Source: Acidobacteriota bacterium
Lineage (GTDB): Bacteria; Acidobacteriota; Blastocatellia; Pyrinomonadales; Pyrinomonadaceae
NCBI GenBank assembly: GCA_003385635.1
Contig: QQUY01000001.1
Span: 1-64,000 of the forward strand
Length of the DNA stretch: 64,000 nucleotides
Direction: 5' to 3'
The notes under the pieces were generated by a model. It saw only the letters and a program-made list of their open reading frames with translations. It was not told the DNA's origin and made no database searches. Position numbers and translations under genes: made by a program. Positions 49,183 through 58,273 of the stretch are shown one piece after another. Each line of letters begins with the position of its first letter. The first letter of the stretch is position 1.

Positions 49183-50559
49183 TTAGCTGTACGGCGGCAG
49201 CGGCCTCGGGATCAGCATCAGTTCCGTTTGCCGGCCGTCGATGTACCTCACCGTCTTACCGTCAAAAAATGCATCCTCCTCCAACATTACTCTGATCTCC
49301 TTCTCCCATTCGTCGATGTACGTCGCCGCGTTCAGCTCGATCGAGTAGGCCGTCATCGGGTACATAGGATAGTCGCCAGCGATCGGAACACCTTCCTGCT
49401 GATCCCACAAGCCGATCGTCGGACCCGCAGCGTGCCCGTGCGATCCGATCGGGTGCGTATAGATCGAGCATTTGATGTTCTCCGCTTTGCACTGTGCAAG
49501 CGATGCCGCGAGGATCTCGTTTCCGGTCCTTCCCGTTCTGAAGTTTCCCGTCAGGATGTCCTGTACGCGGTTCGCTTTCTTCAATGCCGCCTTCAGATAA
49601 GCGGGCGCTTCAGTCTCGCCGGGTTTCAAAACGTAGGCGTGCTGCTGGGTGTCCGTATTAAGCCGAAGGTACGTGATCCCGAAATCGACGTGGAGCAGAT
49701 CGCCGGGCAGGATCACCTGGTTTTCAGGTCTGTTTGAGAAAGCCCTTAAATGCTCGAACGATTCGGGGTCTTTCCGCTGTACGGAGACCGAAGGGTGAAA
49801 CCAGGTCTGAAGCTTCAGTTCCCGAATCCGTTCGCGGTACCACCAGACTACATCGTCAGTGGTCGTGATGCCGGGCTGGATCACCTTCTCCGAAAACCCT
49901 TCGGCAATGATCTGTTTTGCGATCCTGACAATGTTCGGATAGATCGCCATTTCGCTCTCGGTACGTGTTTCAAGCCATCCGATCGCGAGTTTCTCCGCTG
50001 TTGTGACACGCGCCCGGTAGGGCTCCTGAAGCGACTCGATCAATCTGTCAAAATGAAACGCAGAGATCCCGTCCGCAAGGGCGTCCGATGCTGATCTGTT
50101 TACGCCTATCTGCTTTGGCGCTTTTTCCGAGACGAACTCCGCAAGCGCCTTCCATTGATCAGGTTCCTTTTCCTTGTCCCACGCCTTCACGAACATCTTG
50201 CCGACCGCGTACCTCGCCATCGCGTACGTGCCCAGTTTCTTGCCTTCGCCCGGATCGTGGATCACGAGAATGGTCGTGCGGCGGGCGGACTGCCAGGTCG
50301 AGGGCAGGAACGTCTTCAGCACCGGATCCTCGTTATACTCGCGCGAGATGATGATCCACATATCGATCCCCGCGCGCCGCATAAGGCCCGGCAAAACGGT
50401 CTCAACCCGCTCTTCAAGGATCCGGTCAATGACCTCAGCACGCTCGCGCATCGTGAGGATCTTCGGCGTGTAGGGATTCTGGGCAGCCACGAGGCCTGCG
50501 AAAGTAAGTGTGAAAAGAAAAAGGGAAAACATTCGACGCTGTATGCTAATACGTGTCAT
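49183..50559 (-). CDS. Exported M24 metallopeptidase (Xaa-Pro aminopeptidase-like)
   Basis: A 458-residue exported peptidase with a signal peptide (residues 1-26, LFTLTFAGLVAAQ). The creatinase-like N-terminal domain is followed by the pita-bread domain with its five metal ligands: Asp pair in LLHVDFGITYLRLNTDTQ, His in THPIGSHGHAAGP, Glu in YSIELNAATY, Glu in RVMLEEDAF. It probably trims Xaa-Pro dipeptides in the periplasm. An internal ATG at residue 10 (MFSLFLFTL) is an alternative start. It follows dapF on the same strand after a repeat spacer. Confidence 0.88.
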   Translation of the reverse strand: MTRISIQRRMFSLFLFTLTFAGLVAAQNPYTPKILTMRERAEVIDRILEERVETVLPGLMRRAGIDMWIIISREYNEDPVLKTFLPSTWQSARRTTILVIHDPGEGKKLGTYAMARYAVGKMFVKAWDKEKEPDQWKALAEFVSEKAPKQIGVNRSASDALADGISAFHFDRLIESLQEPYRARVTTAEKLAIGWLETRTESEMAIYPNIVRIAKQIIAEGFSEKVIQPGITTTDDVVWWYRERIRELKLQTWFHPSVSVQRKDPESFEHLRAFSNRPENQVILPGDLLHVDFGITYLRLNTDTQQHAYVLKPGETEAPAYLKAALKKANRVQDILTGNFRTGRTGNEILAASLAQCKAENIKCSIYTHPIGSHGHAAGPTIGLWDQQEGVPIAGDYPMYPMTAYSIELNAATYIDEWEKEIRVMLEEDAFFDGKTVRYIDGRQTELMLIPRPLPPYS

Positions 50560-50565
50560 AGGATC

Positions 50566-50612
50566 TCAAAGCTCAGATTTCAGATTTCAGAACGGAAATA
50601 CGCATTCCGTAT
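50566..50612. repeat. Short heptamer array
   Basis: Units agctcag, atttcag, atttcag, aacggaa directly upstream of the M24 peptidase start. The family resembles the arrays at 36.2-36.5 kb. Confidence 0.6.
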
Positions 50613-50673
50613 TCCAAGAGCGAAAGCACAATGGAGGTTCAGAAGAAGATTTGGCGACAATACTTCAAATCAA

Positions 50674-50700
50674 ATCCCTTTCATCCCCTTAATCCCTGTC
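50674..50700. repeat. Nonamer array containing the dapF-like stop codon
   Basis: Units atccctttc, atcccctta, atccctgtc. The inverted copy of the acagggata/aaggggatg array is found at 19690 and 20200. The stop codon of the dapF-like gene (50689-50691 on the minus strand) lies within the second unit. Confidence 0.8.
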
Positions 50701-51558
50701 GATAATCGAAAAACGTCCGGTAAACGCGAGCTCCGCGGTTCCCTCGATGACCATCACGTCGTCTTCGTCCCAAAGTGATTTCGTGATCCCGCCGGGGGCA
50801 ACTACATCTATCTCACGATCGGTCTTCCCCGTGTAAGCCGACGCGACCGCTGCGCCGATCGAGCAGGTTCCGGACGATGAAGTTTCTCCCGCTCCCCTTT
50901 CCCAGATCCGGATATCGATCTCCCGGCGCGTCCGAACCTTCACAAAGACCACATTGGTTCGCTCGGGAAAATGGGCGTCATTTTCAAGAAGCCGACCCAC
51001 CCGCCGCCAGTTAAAGGAAAAGTCGTCAACAAAGACCACGCAGACCGGATTGCCGGTATTCAGACATGTGATTTCGTACTCTCGAACACCAAGACGCGTT
51101 TTGTACCCTACGACCGGTTCATCTGGGCCGACGGTTTCGGATGTGAACGGAATCTTCGAGGCCTCAAAGGCAGGCGTTCCGAGCTTCGATCTGAATCCGA
51201 ACTGATTTCCCGACCGGCCGAGAAACCGGAACTGCTTTAACCCGCTGGGAGTTTCCAATTCAAGGTCCTGGTCCGACCAGATGTCTTTGAAATAGAGGTA
51301 TGCTACCGCGCACCGTGTTCCGTTTCCCGAGAATCCCGCCTCGCTGCCGTCCGGGTTAAATATCCTGCAGTGAAAATCGGCTTCGTTTTCTGTTGCTTCT
51401 TCGATGATCGCGACGCCGTCGCCTCCGACGCCTCGGTGGCGGTCGCAGATCGCTCTCGCAAATTCTGCAACGCCTGACACAACCGACATAGCCTTCTCTT
51501 CAACGACGATGTAGTCATTGCCAAAGCCGTGGAACTTGCAGAATTCGAGATCCGGCAT
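50689..51558 (-). CDS. dapF: Diaminopimelate epimerase homologue with Ser/Ser active site
   Basis: A 289-residue protein of the DapF fold, which interconverts LL- and meso-diaminopimelate for lysine and peptidoglycan. Family segments are clear: KFHGFGNDYIVV, FNPDGSEAGFSGNGTRC, TCLNTGNPVCVVFVDD, ERGAGETSSSGTCSIGAAV. Both catalytic Cys are Ser: the first in AGFSGNG (usually QCGNG), the second in ETSSSG (usually ETxACG). In the studied enzymes these Cys act as the base pair. The protein may be a slower epimerase, a homologue with another substrate, or inactive; a standard DapF may exist elsewhere. No dap genes are adjacent. Confidence 0.85.
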   Translation of the reverse strand: MPDLEFCKFHGFGNDYIVVEEKAMSVVSGVAEFARAICDRHRGVGGDGVAIIEEATENEADFHCRIFNPDGSEAGFSGNGTRCAVAYLYFKDIWSDQDLELETPSGLKQFRFLGRSGNQFGFRSKLGTPAFEASKIPFTSETVGPDEPVVGYKTRLGVREYEITCLNTGNPVCVVFVDDFSFNWRRVGRLLENDAHFPERTNVVFVKVRTRREIDIRIWERGAGETSSSGTCSIGAAVASAYTGKTDREIDVVAPGGITKSLWDEDDVMVIEGTAELAFTGRFSIIDRD

Positions 51559-51652
51559 GGTGCTCTAAACAGAACTAACGGAATGCTTGCTTCGTAACGG
51601 GAAATTGAATTTAATTCAACGATGATAGTTGTTTTCGGAGGCAATTCAAACG

Positions 51653-52111
51653 ATGGCGCCGCTGACAATTCTTCTGATCACGTTCCTGGTCGTTATTCTC
51701 GCTGACCGTTTTCTTCTTAAGGGAAGAGTCGGACTGAGTCTGGCAGGCAGGATCGCGATGGCGTGCATGCTTCTGTTGACCGGTATCGCGCACTTTACAA
51801 GTACAGACGCAATGATCCAGATGATGCCGGACGCCATCCCTTATAAACGCGAAGTCGTGTGGTTCACGGGAATTTGCGAGTTGCTGGCAATACCGGGATT
51901 GCTTTGGCACAGGACGGCAAAACTGACCTCGGTCGTATTGATCGTGTTCTTTATCGCGATACTGCCGGCAAACATCGCGGGCAGCCTAAACTCGGCAGGA
52001 ATGGGAGGATCGGAATACGGCCCTTGGTATCTGTTGTTCCGTATCCCTTTGCAGATTTTCTTTATCGGGTGGGTCTGGTACTTCGGATTAAAGATAAAAA
52101 AAACAGGATAG
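51653..52111 (+). CDS. DoxX-like membrane protein
   Basis: A 152-residue protein with four hydrophobic helices (about 4-20, 30-50, 68-86 and 92-108) plus a C-terminal helix at about 124-146. It matches the DoxX-like family (LAGRIAMACMLLLTGIAHFT, then FTGICELLAIPGLL). The role is unknown; such proteins occur with redox and detoxification systems. GGAGG lies 11 nt before the ATG at 51653; a TTG 24 bp upstream is unlikely. The protein ends KKTG with its TAG inside a 9-nt array. Confidence 0.8.
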   Translation: MAPLTILLITFLVVILADRFLLKGRVGLSLAGRIAMACMLLLTGIAHFTSTDAMIQMMPDAIPYKREVVWFTGICELLAIPGLLWHRTAKLTSVVLIVFFIAILPANIAGSLNSAGMGGSEYGPWYLLFRIPLQIFFIGWVWYFGLKIKKTG

Positions 52112-52129
52112 ACAGGATGAACAGGATGG
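52103..52129. repeat. Nonamer array containing the DoxX-like stop codon
   Basis: Units acaggatag, acaggatga, acaggatgg. The first unit encodes the last two residues and the TAG of the DoxX-like gene. Confidence 0.85.
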
Positions 52130-52243
52130 CTGCTTTCCGTTTGCTTGAAATCTGAGTGGGTCTTCGAAAACTTGTAACTCTGAAAACCGATCAACCAAGC
52201 ATCCTAACTATCCCGTCCGACCTGTATTTTTCTCTTCATATTC

Positions 52244-54139
52244 CTAGTCTCGTCCTTCCGGGACTATCTTCGACTCGACCCTTTGGCCGCCGCGCATCAC
52301 GACGACCTCGTATTCCTCGCCTGCTTTCATTTCAGCAAGGACAAACATGTAGTCCGAGATGTTCTTGATGTCGCGTCCGGCGAGTTTGACTATCTTGTCA
52401 CCGCTCTTCAAACCAGCCTTATCCGCAGGCGAGTCGTTGCGCACACCATCGATCGCCAGCCCTTCATTTCCGCTATCGCCGTAATTCGGGATCGTACCAA
52501 GCGTGACGTTGAACCGAACCCGTCCTCCCATCGGTGCCGAATCAGCTACTTTGTAAGCGGGCCTGTCTGCGCGGGAATCTACGTATAGGACTATCTCTTC
52601 AATGAAGGCGTTTATTTTTGCAAGCCCCTCGTAATTGACCTTGTCAGCATCGTCGCTCGGCTTGTGGTAATCCGCGTGGGTTCCCGTAAAGAAGAAAAGG
52701 ACCGGGATCTTCTTGCCGTAGAACGAAGAATGATCGCTCGGGCCAAAGCCGTCCTGGCTAAGCTGGAGATCGAAGATCTTTGCGCTTGCGATACTTACGC
52801 TTTCGAATGACCCACCATTTATCTGATGCAGCGGAGGGCCTGGCTCCGGCAAGTTCTTTGCCTGCAGTGTTCCGGTATTCAGTTTCTCGACGAGTTCCTT
52901 CCAGACATCCGCCGTGCCGATCCCGCCGACCGTCAGTCTGTCGTCTTTCAGGCGGCCGACCATGTCCATATTTATCATCGCGACCGTGTTCTCGATCGGA
53001 AAGACTGGGTTGTCAACGTACGCCTTTGAACCGAGAAGCCCGTCTTCCTCACCGCCGAAAGCGATGAAGATAATGGTCCGCTTGTTCTTTTTCTCTTTCC
53101 TGATCCGCCGTGCAAGCTCAAGCAAGGACGCTGTTCCCGAAGCATTATCGTCCGCGCCATTGTGAATATCGCTCGAATTGGGCGACAAACTGCCTGACCC
53201 GCCTCTTCCGAGGTGATCATAGTGAGCGCCTATAACGATCGCCTCATTCTTGAGGCGTTCGTCTCGCCCCGGAACGATACCAATAACGTTGTATGCTTCG
53301 GCCTTTTTCTTCTCAAGATTGACCGCGATCGTCGCTTTGAGGTTTGGGATACCGTCGATTCGTATCTTGATATTCTCGGGTGTTTCCGAACGCTTGGCGA
53401 GCCATTCTGCCAGGGTGTCCAATTCGCCGGACTCAAGCTTCAGGATCTCTTCGGCGGCCTTTCGCGAAATAACAGCTGTCGGGATCGCCGTGTTTCCAAG
53501 CCTCTGATCGTAGAGCAATTCAGGCTTGTCCTTTGAGAAATCCTTGTCCGAAATGATCACAAGCGCTTCAGCGCCCTGTTCCTTCGCGACATTCGCTTTG
53601 GCGTGTAGCCCGAACCTTGCAAAGGCACTGTGGGGATTCCCGCTGTCGGGTGTTCCATCGAGTACAAGAGCGATTCCTCCGCGAACATCCGTGGCCGCGT
53701 AATCGTCGTGGTTCAGGTCTGCCGCCTTGATCCCGAATCCGGCAAAAGCCATGAACTGGGCATTGACAGAGCCGTTCGGCGAAAGGCCGATAGGAAGCCA
53801 CTCGTCAAACAAACGCAGGTCTCTTCCATTGGCAGAAAGCCTGTTGCCTTCGGCTAGCTCGATGCCCGAAAAGTAATCGAACGGCTGAAGAAATCCTTGC
53901 TTCCCGCTGTCGTCCTTGAAGCCGGGTTTCAGCTTGAACCTCTGGAACATATTGCTGACGTAACCCGCGGCAACAGTTCCGCCGCGCTCGCCGGTCTTTC
54001 GCCCTTCAAGCTCGTCTGAGGCGAGATAGGTGACGTGTTCCCGAAGATTCTTCTCAAGCTTTGTCTCCTTTGCCTTCTGGGCAGCGACAGGAGAGATCGC
54101 CAATAAAATAGTAAGGACTAATATCAAATGCCTTTTCAT
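52244..54139 (-). CDS. Secreted M28 aminopeptidase with PA and PDZ domains
   Basis: A 631-residue exported zinc peptidase. The signal peptide is residues 1-20 (LVLTILLAISPVAAQ). A PA-domain insert lies at about 110-260 (GGIALVLDGTPDSGNPH). The M28 catalytic part is at about 290-510, with VIGAHYDHLG, HNGADDNASGT, AFGGEEDGLLGS, NMDMVGRL and HADYHKPSDD giving the zinc ligands and base. A PDZ domain is at about 545-631 (DKAGLKSGDKIVKLAGRDIK). It probably degrades peptides in the periplasm or outside. The ATG at 54139 begins the signal peptide. Confidence 0.92.
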   Translation of the reverse strand: MKRHLILVLTILLAISPVAAQKAKETKLEKNLREHVTYLASDELEGRKTGERGGTVAAGYVSNMFQRFKLKPGFKDDSGKQGFLQPFDYFSGIELAEGNRLSANGRDLRLFDEWLPIGLSPNGSVNAQFMAFAGFGIKAADLNHDDYAATDVRGGIALVLDGTPDSGNPHSAFARFGLHAKANVAKEQGAEALVIISDKDFSKDKPELLYDQRLGNTAIPTAVISRKAAEEILKLESGELDTLAEWLAKRSETPENIKIRIDGIPNLKATIAVNLEKKKAEAYNVIGIVPGRDERLKNEAIVIGAHYDHLGRGGSGSLSPNSSDIHNGADDNASGTASLLELARRIRKEKKNKRTIIFIAFGGEEDGLLGSKAYVDNPVFPIENTVAMINMDMVGRLKDDRLTVGGIGTADVWKELVEKLNTGTLQAKNLPEPGPPLHQINGGSFESVSIASAKIFDLQLSQDGFGPSDHSSFYGKKIPVLFFFTGTHADYHKPSDDADKVNYEGLAKINAFIEEIVLYVDSRADRPAYKVADSAPMGGRVRFNVTLGTIPNYGDSGNEGLAIDGVRNDSPADKAGLKSGDKIVKLAGRDIKNISDYMFVLAEMKAGEEYEVVVMRGGQRVESKIVPEGRD

Positions 54140-54240
54140 GACTTCTGCTCTTCTTGAATAATTTCTTGCCAGCGTGCAAAGCACGCGAAATGTCTCAGTT
54201 CGATATATCAGCATGGGGAATATCTTTGCGGGCTAACTTT

Positions 54241-54837
54241 TCAATTAAGAGTCGCTTCGAAAATCCCGCTTAACGTACTCTCGGTCGCGAAGACGTCGTT
54301 GATGATGATCTCGTCCTCTTCCGAGAACTTATCTCTCGCTTTTCCGTCATCGATGATCCGGAAAGCTGCGACCCCGTCTTCGAAGTAAATGCGGCGCTCC
54401 TCGGGCATTTCGTCAGCTTCGGTTCTTTCAAGATAGAACATCAGCTTGCCTGAATGGTCGTAGACGAACTCTTCAAAGTATTTTCTCGCCGCGGACTGGG
54501 TATTGACCGTGATCTTCAAAAGTCTCGAAGGATACGGATCCTCGCCCGCGCTGTCGTAATAGAACCGGTAAACGACCTTGTATGTGCCGACCGCGGGCCA
54601 GCTTTTTCCGGTCTTGTTTATGACAAGTTCGTTGACCGCGATTCCCGAAAGCCGTTCTTCCTCGCTTCCTTTCTCGACCTTTTCGATCTTGGCCGAAGTC
54701 TCGGCGTATATCTTCCGGATCTCCTCAACTTTCTGGTCTGCCGTCTCCTGTGCCGAGATCGACGGACCAGACCAGACAAAAAGAGCAAGAGCCACTGCCG
54801 AGAATCCCAAATTGTAAAGGATACGATTCCTGCTCAT
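54241..54837 (-). CDS. Exported protein of unknown function, 198 residues
   Basis: A 198-residue protein with a signal peptide (residues 1-29, SAVALALFVWSGPSISAQ), a helical segment DQKVEEIRKIYAETSAKIEK, and a beta-rich domain (GTYKVVYRFYYDSAGEDPYP, then FVYDHSGKLMFYLER). I do not recognise the family. The ATG at 54837 lies at the end of a heptamer array that fills the gap to the upstream PD40 gene. It may be cotranscribed with that gene and the downstream M28 peptidase. Confidence 0.65.
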   Translation of the reverse strand: MSRNRILYNLGFSAVALALFVWSGPSISAQETADQKVEEIRKIYAETSAKIEKVEKGSEEERLSGIAVNELVINKTGKSWPAVGTYKVVYRFYYDSAGEDPYPSRLLKITVNTQSAARKYFEEFVYDHSGKLMFYLERTEADEMPEERRIYFEDGVAAFRIIDDGKARDKFSEEDEIIINDVFATESTLSGIFEATLN

Positions 54838-54878
54838 TGATACCCGACACCTGATCATTGAAACCTGAAACCTGCTAC
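54837..54878. repeat. Heptamer array exactly filling a gene gap
   Basis: Units ttgatac, ccgacac, ctgatca, ttgaaac, ctgaaac, ctgctac. It runs from the start codon of the 198-residue protein gene (54835-54837 on the minus strand) to the stop codon of the PD40 gene (54875-54877), so both codons are part of or touch the array. Confidence 0.85.
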
Positions 54879-55927
54879 TCCACCCAATCAGCGATGAACA
54901 CATTTGTGTCCCCTTCTTTTGCGGCATTGCGGTTCGATGCGAAGACGAGCTTCTTGCCGTCCGGCGAGAACATTGGGAATCCGTCGAACGATTCGAACGT
55001 CGTGATCTGTTCCAGGCCGGTCCCGTCGATGTTGACCATCAACAGGTCGAAATTCCTTTTGCGCGGATCTTTAGCAAGATGGTTCGAAGAAAAGATGATC
55101 TTCTTGCCGTTCGGGTGAAAGTAAGGTGCAAACGAGGCGTCGCCAAGATCCGTGATCTTCTTCTTGTTGCTTCCGTCCGAATCCATCATCCACAGCTCGA
55201 AATTGTTCGGTTCGATAAGATCGTTCGCAAGCCGGTCCCTGTACCTCTCCTTTTCGGCGTCGGTTTTCGGATGGTAACTGCGGTAGACGATCTTTTTGCC
55301 GTCTGGAGAAAAGAAGGGGCCACCGTCATAACCGAGCTTATCCGTGAGGCGCTTTACGTTTTTCCCGTCCGAATCCATTACATATATATCCAGGTCGCCA
55401 TCACGAGTCGACGTGAAGACGATCTTCTTTCCATCGGGCGAGAGAGTCGCCTCCGCGTCATAGCCCGGTTCAAAGGTGAGACGTTTCACGTCCGTTCCAT
55501 CCGGTTTGGCTGTGAACAGGTCGTAGTCGGGGTATACTGCCCAGACGTAGCCCTTTGAGAAGTCCGGGTTCGGCGGACATTCCGGATCGCCGAGGTGGGT
55601 GGACGCATATATGATCCGCTTGCCCTTCTTCATAAAGAACGAACAGGTAGTCCGACCCTTTCCGGTCGAGACCATCTTCTGGTCGGAACCGTCAATGTTC
55701 ATCGTGAAGATCTGGTCGCATCCCATCCCTTCGCGTTTTGCCTGAAAAATAAGCTTCTTGCCGTCAGGAGAAAAATACGCCTCTGCGTTCTCGCCTCCGA
55801 AAGTAAGCTGTTTCACGTTCCTGATGTATTTCTCACCCTCGAAAAGAAGGTCGTCGTTCTGTGCGCTTGAAGACACCGCCAAACAAAGAATGGCGGCAAA
55901 AATAAGAATGGTTCTCATATTGCTCAC
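54875..55927 (-). CDS. TolB-like PD40 beta-propeller protein
   Basis: A 350-residue exported protein with a signal peptide (residues 1-22, LCLAVSSSAQ) and five or six PD40 blades. Each blade carries a core such as AYFSPDGKKLIFQAK, ATLSPDGKKIVFTSTRDGD, PFFSPDGKKIVYRS, PYFHPNGKKIIFSSN and PMFSPDGKKLVFASNRN. TolB-type propellers mediate protein contacts in the periplasm. It is not the TolB of a Tol-Pal cluster, as no tol genes are adjacent. A palindrome similar to a Fur box lies just upstream. It heads a minus-strand group with the next two genes. Confidence 0.85.
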   Translation of the reverse strand: MSNMRTILIFAAILCLAVSSSAQNDDLLFEGEKYIRNVKQLTFGGENAEAYFSPDGKKLIFQAKREGMGCDQIFTMNIDGSDQKMVSTGKGRTTCSFFMKKGKRIIYASTHLGDPECPPNPDFSKGYVWAVYPDYDLFTAKPDGTDVKRLTFEPGYDAEATLSPDGKKIVFTSTRDGDLDIYVMDSDGKNVKRLTDKLGYDGGPFFSPDGKKIVYRSYHPKTDAEKERYRDRLANDLIEPNNFELWMMDSDGSNKKKITDLGDASFAPYFHPNGKKIIFSSNHLAKDPRKRNFDLLMVNIDGTGLEQITTFESFDGFPMFSPDGKKLVFASNRNAAKEGDTNVFIADWVE

Positions 55928-55931
55928 TATA

Positions 55932-55944
55932 GAAAATGATTTTC
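55932..55944. promoter_or_regulatory. Fur-box-like palindrome
   Basis: GAAAAT-G-ATTTTC, a 6-1-6 palindrome directly upstream of the PD40 gene. It is similar to half-sites of Fur-type 7-1-7 boxes, but with GAAAAT in place of GATAAT. This is a suggestion from sequence only. Confidence 0.3.
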
Positions 55945-56115
55945 AATAATCTTAACATTTCGTATACTAAACTCTTAGCCGACCCGGCCATATGATTGCA
56001 GTGATCCGACTCACACGCCTTCTCGGATCTTTACCAAACTCGTTATTTGTTTTGAGTTAATCAAGTATTATGTTCTCTTTGCATCTACCACGACTAAGTC
56101 TGCGTACTTAAGATC

Positions 56116-56964
56116 ATGCCCTTTGAAACAAACCAAGACGTCCTGAACTGGTACGAGGCGCAGCCGCGCGCCCTGACCAAAGAGTTCATCAGCGAGATAC
56201 CCTGGAACGAGGTCCGCGATCATCCGCTGGACGAGCGGCTCATTCCGGTACTTCTATATATGCGCGACATAGAAGTGCTCACCGACATGTATCATCGCCA
56301 GATGCTCCGTACGCCGACCGGGAAGGATCCGGTGATCAGCAAATTCATGGAGCGTTGGGGAGTTGAGGAGATCACCCACGGAGAGGTGATCAACCGTTTT
56401 ATTAACGAAGCCGGAGTTGAGACGCCTGTCCAGTGGAAGGAAGAAGTGCGGAAGAGCGTGTCTTCGTTCTACCACGCTTACGCCGGGCTTCTGTCGGCGC
56501 TGACCAACTGCGTGGGCAGGAGCTTCACTGCTACGCATATGACATACGGGACGATCAACGAGCTTTCTGCAGCGCAGAGTTACAGGCGTTTGATCGAGAT
56601 CGCGGACCATCCGGTACTCACGCGGATATTGAAAGCGATCATCCGTGAGGAAAGCCTGCACACCCACTTTTATCTGAGCGTCGCGCGGATCGAGCTGAAC
56701 AATAGTCACTACGCGAAGCAGATCGCAAGATTCGTGATCGAAAAATTCTGGACGCCGGTGGGAGCAGGTGCGAGATCAAAGGCGCTAACGGACTACACGA
56801 TCGGCACTTTGTTCGGCGATCCTGAAGGAATCGAGTGGATCGACCGGCTTGTCACTGAAAAGGTCCGGGCGCTTCCAGGATTCGAAGATCTCACGCGGGT
56901 CACCGAAGAGATAGCCCGGTTCAGCGCCCGCGGAGTAAAGATCGATCTGGAGAACGCGATCTAG
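56116..56964 (+). CDS. Acyl-ACP desaturase-like ferritin-fold protein
   Basis: A 282-residue di-iron protein of the soluble acyl-ACP desaturase family. The metal ligands appear in VEEITHGEV (EExxH) and IREESLHTHFY (ExxH), with additional Glu in the helices RDIEVLTDMY and TINELSAAQSY. It would introduce a double bond into acyl-ACP using O2 and ferredoxin. No ferredoxin reductase is adjacent. Length is near that of bacterial DesA proteins. It converges on serC with a 9-bp gap. Confidence 0.85.
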   Translation: MPFETNQDVLNWYEAQPRALTKEFISEIPWNEVRDHPLDERLIPVLLYMRDIEVLTDMYHRQMLRTPTGKDPVISKFMERWGVEEITHGEVINRFINEAGVETPVQWKEEVRKSVSSFYHAYAGLLSALTNCVGRSFTATHMTYGTINELSAAQSYRRLIEIADHPVLTRILKAIIREESLHTHFYLSVARIELNNSHYAKQIARFVIEKFWTPVGAGARSKALTDYTIGTLFGDPEGIEWIDRLVTEKVRALPGFEDLTRVTEEIARFSARGVKIDLENAI

Positions 56965-56973
56965 CCTGTACCC

Positions 56974-58059
56974 TTAACCGTTCTTTTCGGCGAAGTCAGC
57001 CATAAAATCAACAAGCGTGCGGACACCTTCCTCCGGGAAGGCGTTATAGATCGAGGCACGGATTCCGCCTACGCTCCGATGGCCTTTCAGGCCGTCAAGC
57101 CCGACATCTGCGGCTTCTTCGGCGAACCGTTTCTCGAGTTCTTCGGATGGAAGATTGAAGGTGACATTCATTAAGGAGCGGGCTTCGGGATCGGCATGAC
57201 CCTTGTAAAACCCGTCGGAAGAGTCGATCGCGTCATACAGCAGACCAGCCTTTGCCGTGTTTCGAGTTTCCATCGCGGAAACCCCGCCTTGTTCCTCGAG
57301 CCATCTGCAGACGAGATCGATAAGATAGATTCCCCACGTGTTCGGGGTGTTGAGCATCGACCCCTTCGAAGCGATCGCTCGGTAGTCGAGCAGGGAATGC
57401 TGATTGTCGGGTACCTTCGAAAGCAGCTCTTCGCCAATTATGACAAGCGTAACGCCGGACGGACCTATGTTCTTCTGAGCGCCGGCGTAGATCATCGAGT
57501 ATTTTGAAACGTCTATAGGCTTGGACAGGATGTTTGACGAGGCGTCACAAACGACCGGAAGTCCGTCAGCGGTCAGATCATACGGAAATTCAACGCCTTC
57601 GATGGTCTCATTGGAAGTGTAGTGAACGTATTTCGTACCCGGTGTGAATTCAAGTTCGTCCTGTGAAGGGACCGTCTTGAATCCTGATCCCTCAGAGGAA
57701 TAGATCACATTTGCGCTTCCCGTCTTCCCCGCCTCTTTTAAAGCCTTCTTGCCCCACGCTCCCGTCACGATGTAATCAGCCGGCCCATCCCCAAGAAAAT
57801 TCATCGGGATCATCGAGAATTGAAGCGTCGCACCGCCTTGTAAGAACAGGACCTCGTAGCCTTCCGGGACGCCAAGCGCATTCTTGATGCCGGAGACGGC
57901 TCCTTCGATGACGGGTGCAAAATGCTTTGAGCGGTGGCTGATCTCCATGACGCTCATACCTATGCCGCCAAACGAAAGCAGCTCCTCTCGAGCCCGTTCA
58001 AGCACAGGCAGCGGCAGCGTTGCGGGACCCGCACTGAAGTTGTAGATCCTGTTGTCCAT
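56974..58059 (-). CDS. serC: Phosphoserine aminotransferase
   Basis: Converts 3-phosphohydroxypyruvate to phosphoserine with glutamate, in serine and pyridoxal phosphate synthesis. The 361-residue PLP enzyme begins NFSAGPATLPLPVLERAREE. It has MEISHRSKHF and VLFLQGGATLQFSMIPMNF near the phosphate site, and the PLP-Lys in IYAGAQKNIGPSGVTLV. HRSVGGIRASIYNAFPEEGV is the conserved C-terminal segment. Length is standard. serA and serB are not adjacent. Confidence 0.96.
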   Translation of the reverse strand: MDNRIYNFSAGPATLPLPVLERAREELLSFGGIGMSVMEISHRSKHFAPVIEGAVSGIKNALGVPEGYEVLFLQGGATLQFSMIPMNFLGDGPADYIVTGAWGKKALKEAGKTGSANVIYSSEGSGFKTVPSQDELEFTPGTKYVHYTSNETIEGVEFPYDLTADGLPVVCDASSNILSKPIDVSKYSMIYAGAQKNIGPSGVTLVIIGEELLSKVPDNQHSLLDYRAIASKGSMLNTPNTWGIYLIDLVCRWLEEQGGVSAMETRNTAKAGLLYDAIDSSDGFYKGHADPEARSLMNVTFNLPSEELEKRFAEEAADVGLDGLKGHRSVGGIRASIYNAFPEEGVRTLVDFMADFAEKNG

Positions 58060-58273
58060 CTTCGAATGATCTCCGGAGTTGATTCAAAAGAAAGCAAAGG
58101 ATAACACAGCGGGCACAACGCCTTAAGACGACGGAATCGGGGAATCGAAGAATTTAAAAAATCACTGCAATGCGATAATATGACGGATACTCTACCAACG
58201 GCAGAATGGAGTGAAACATCGTAGCGAGCGGTTTTCACTCGATATTAGGTACAACCCATTTTGGAGGCTCGTA

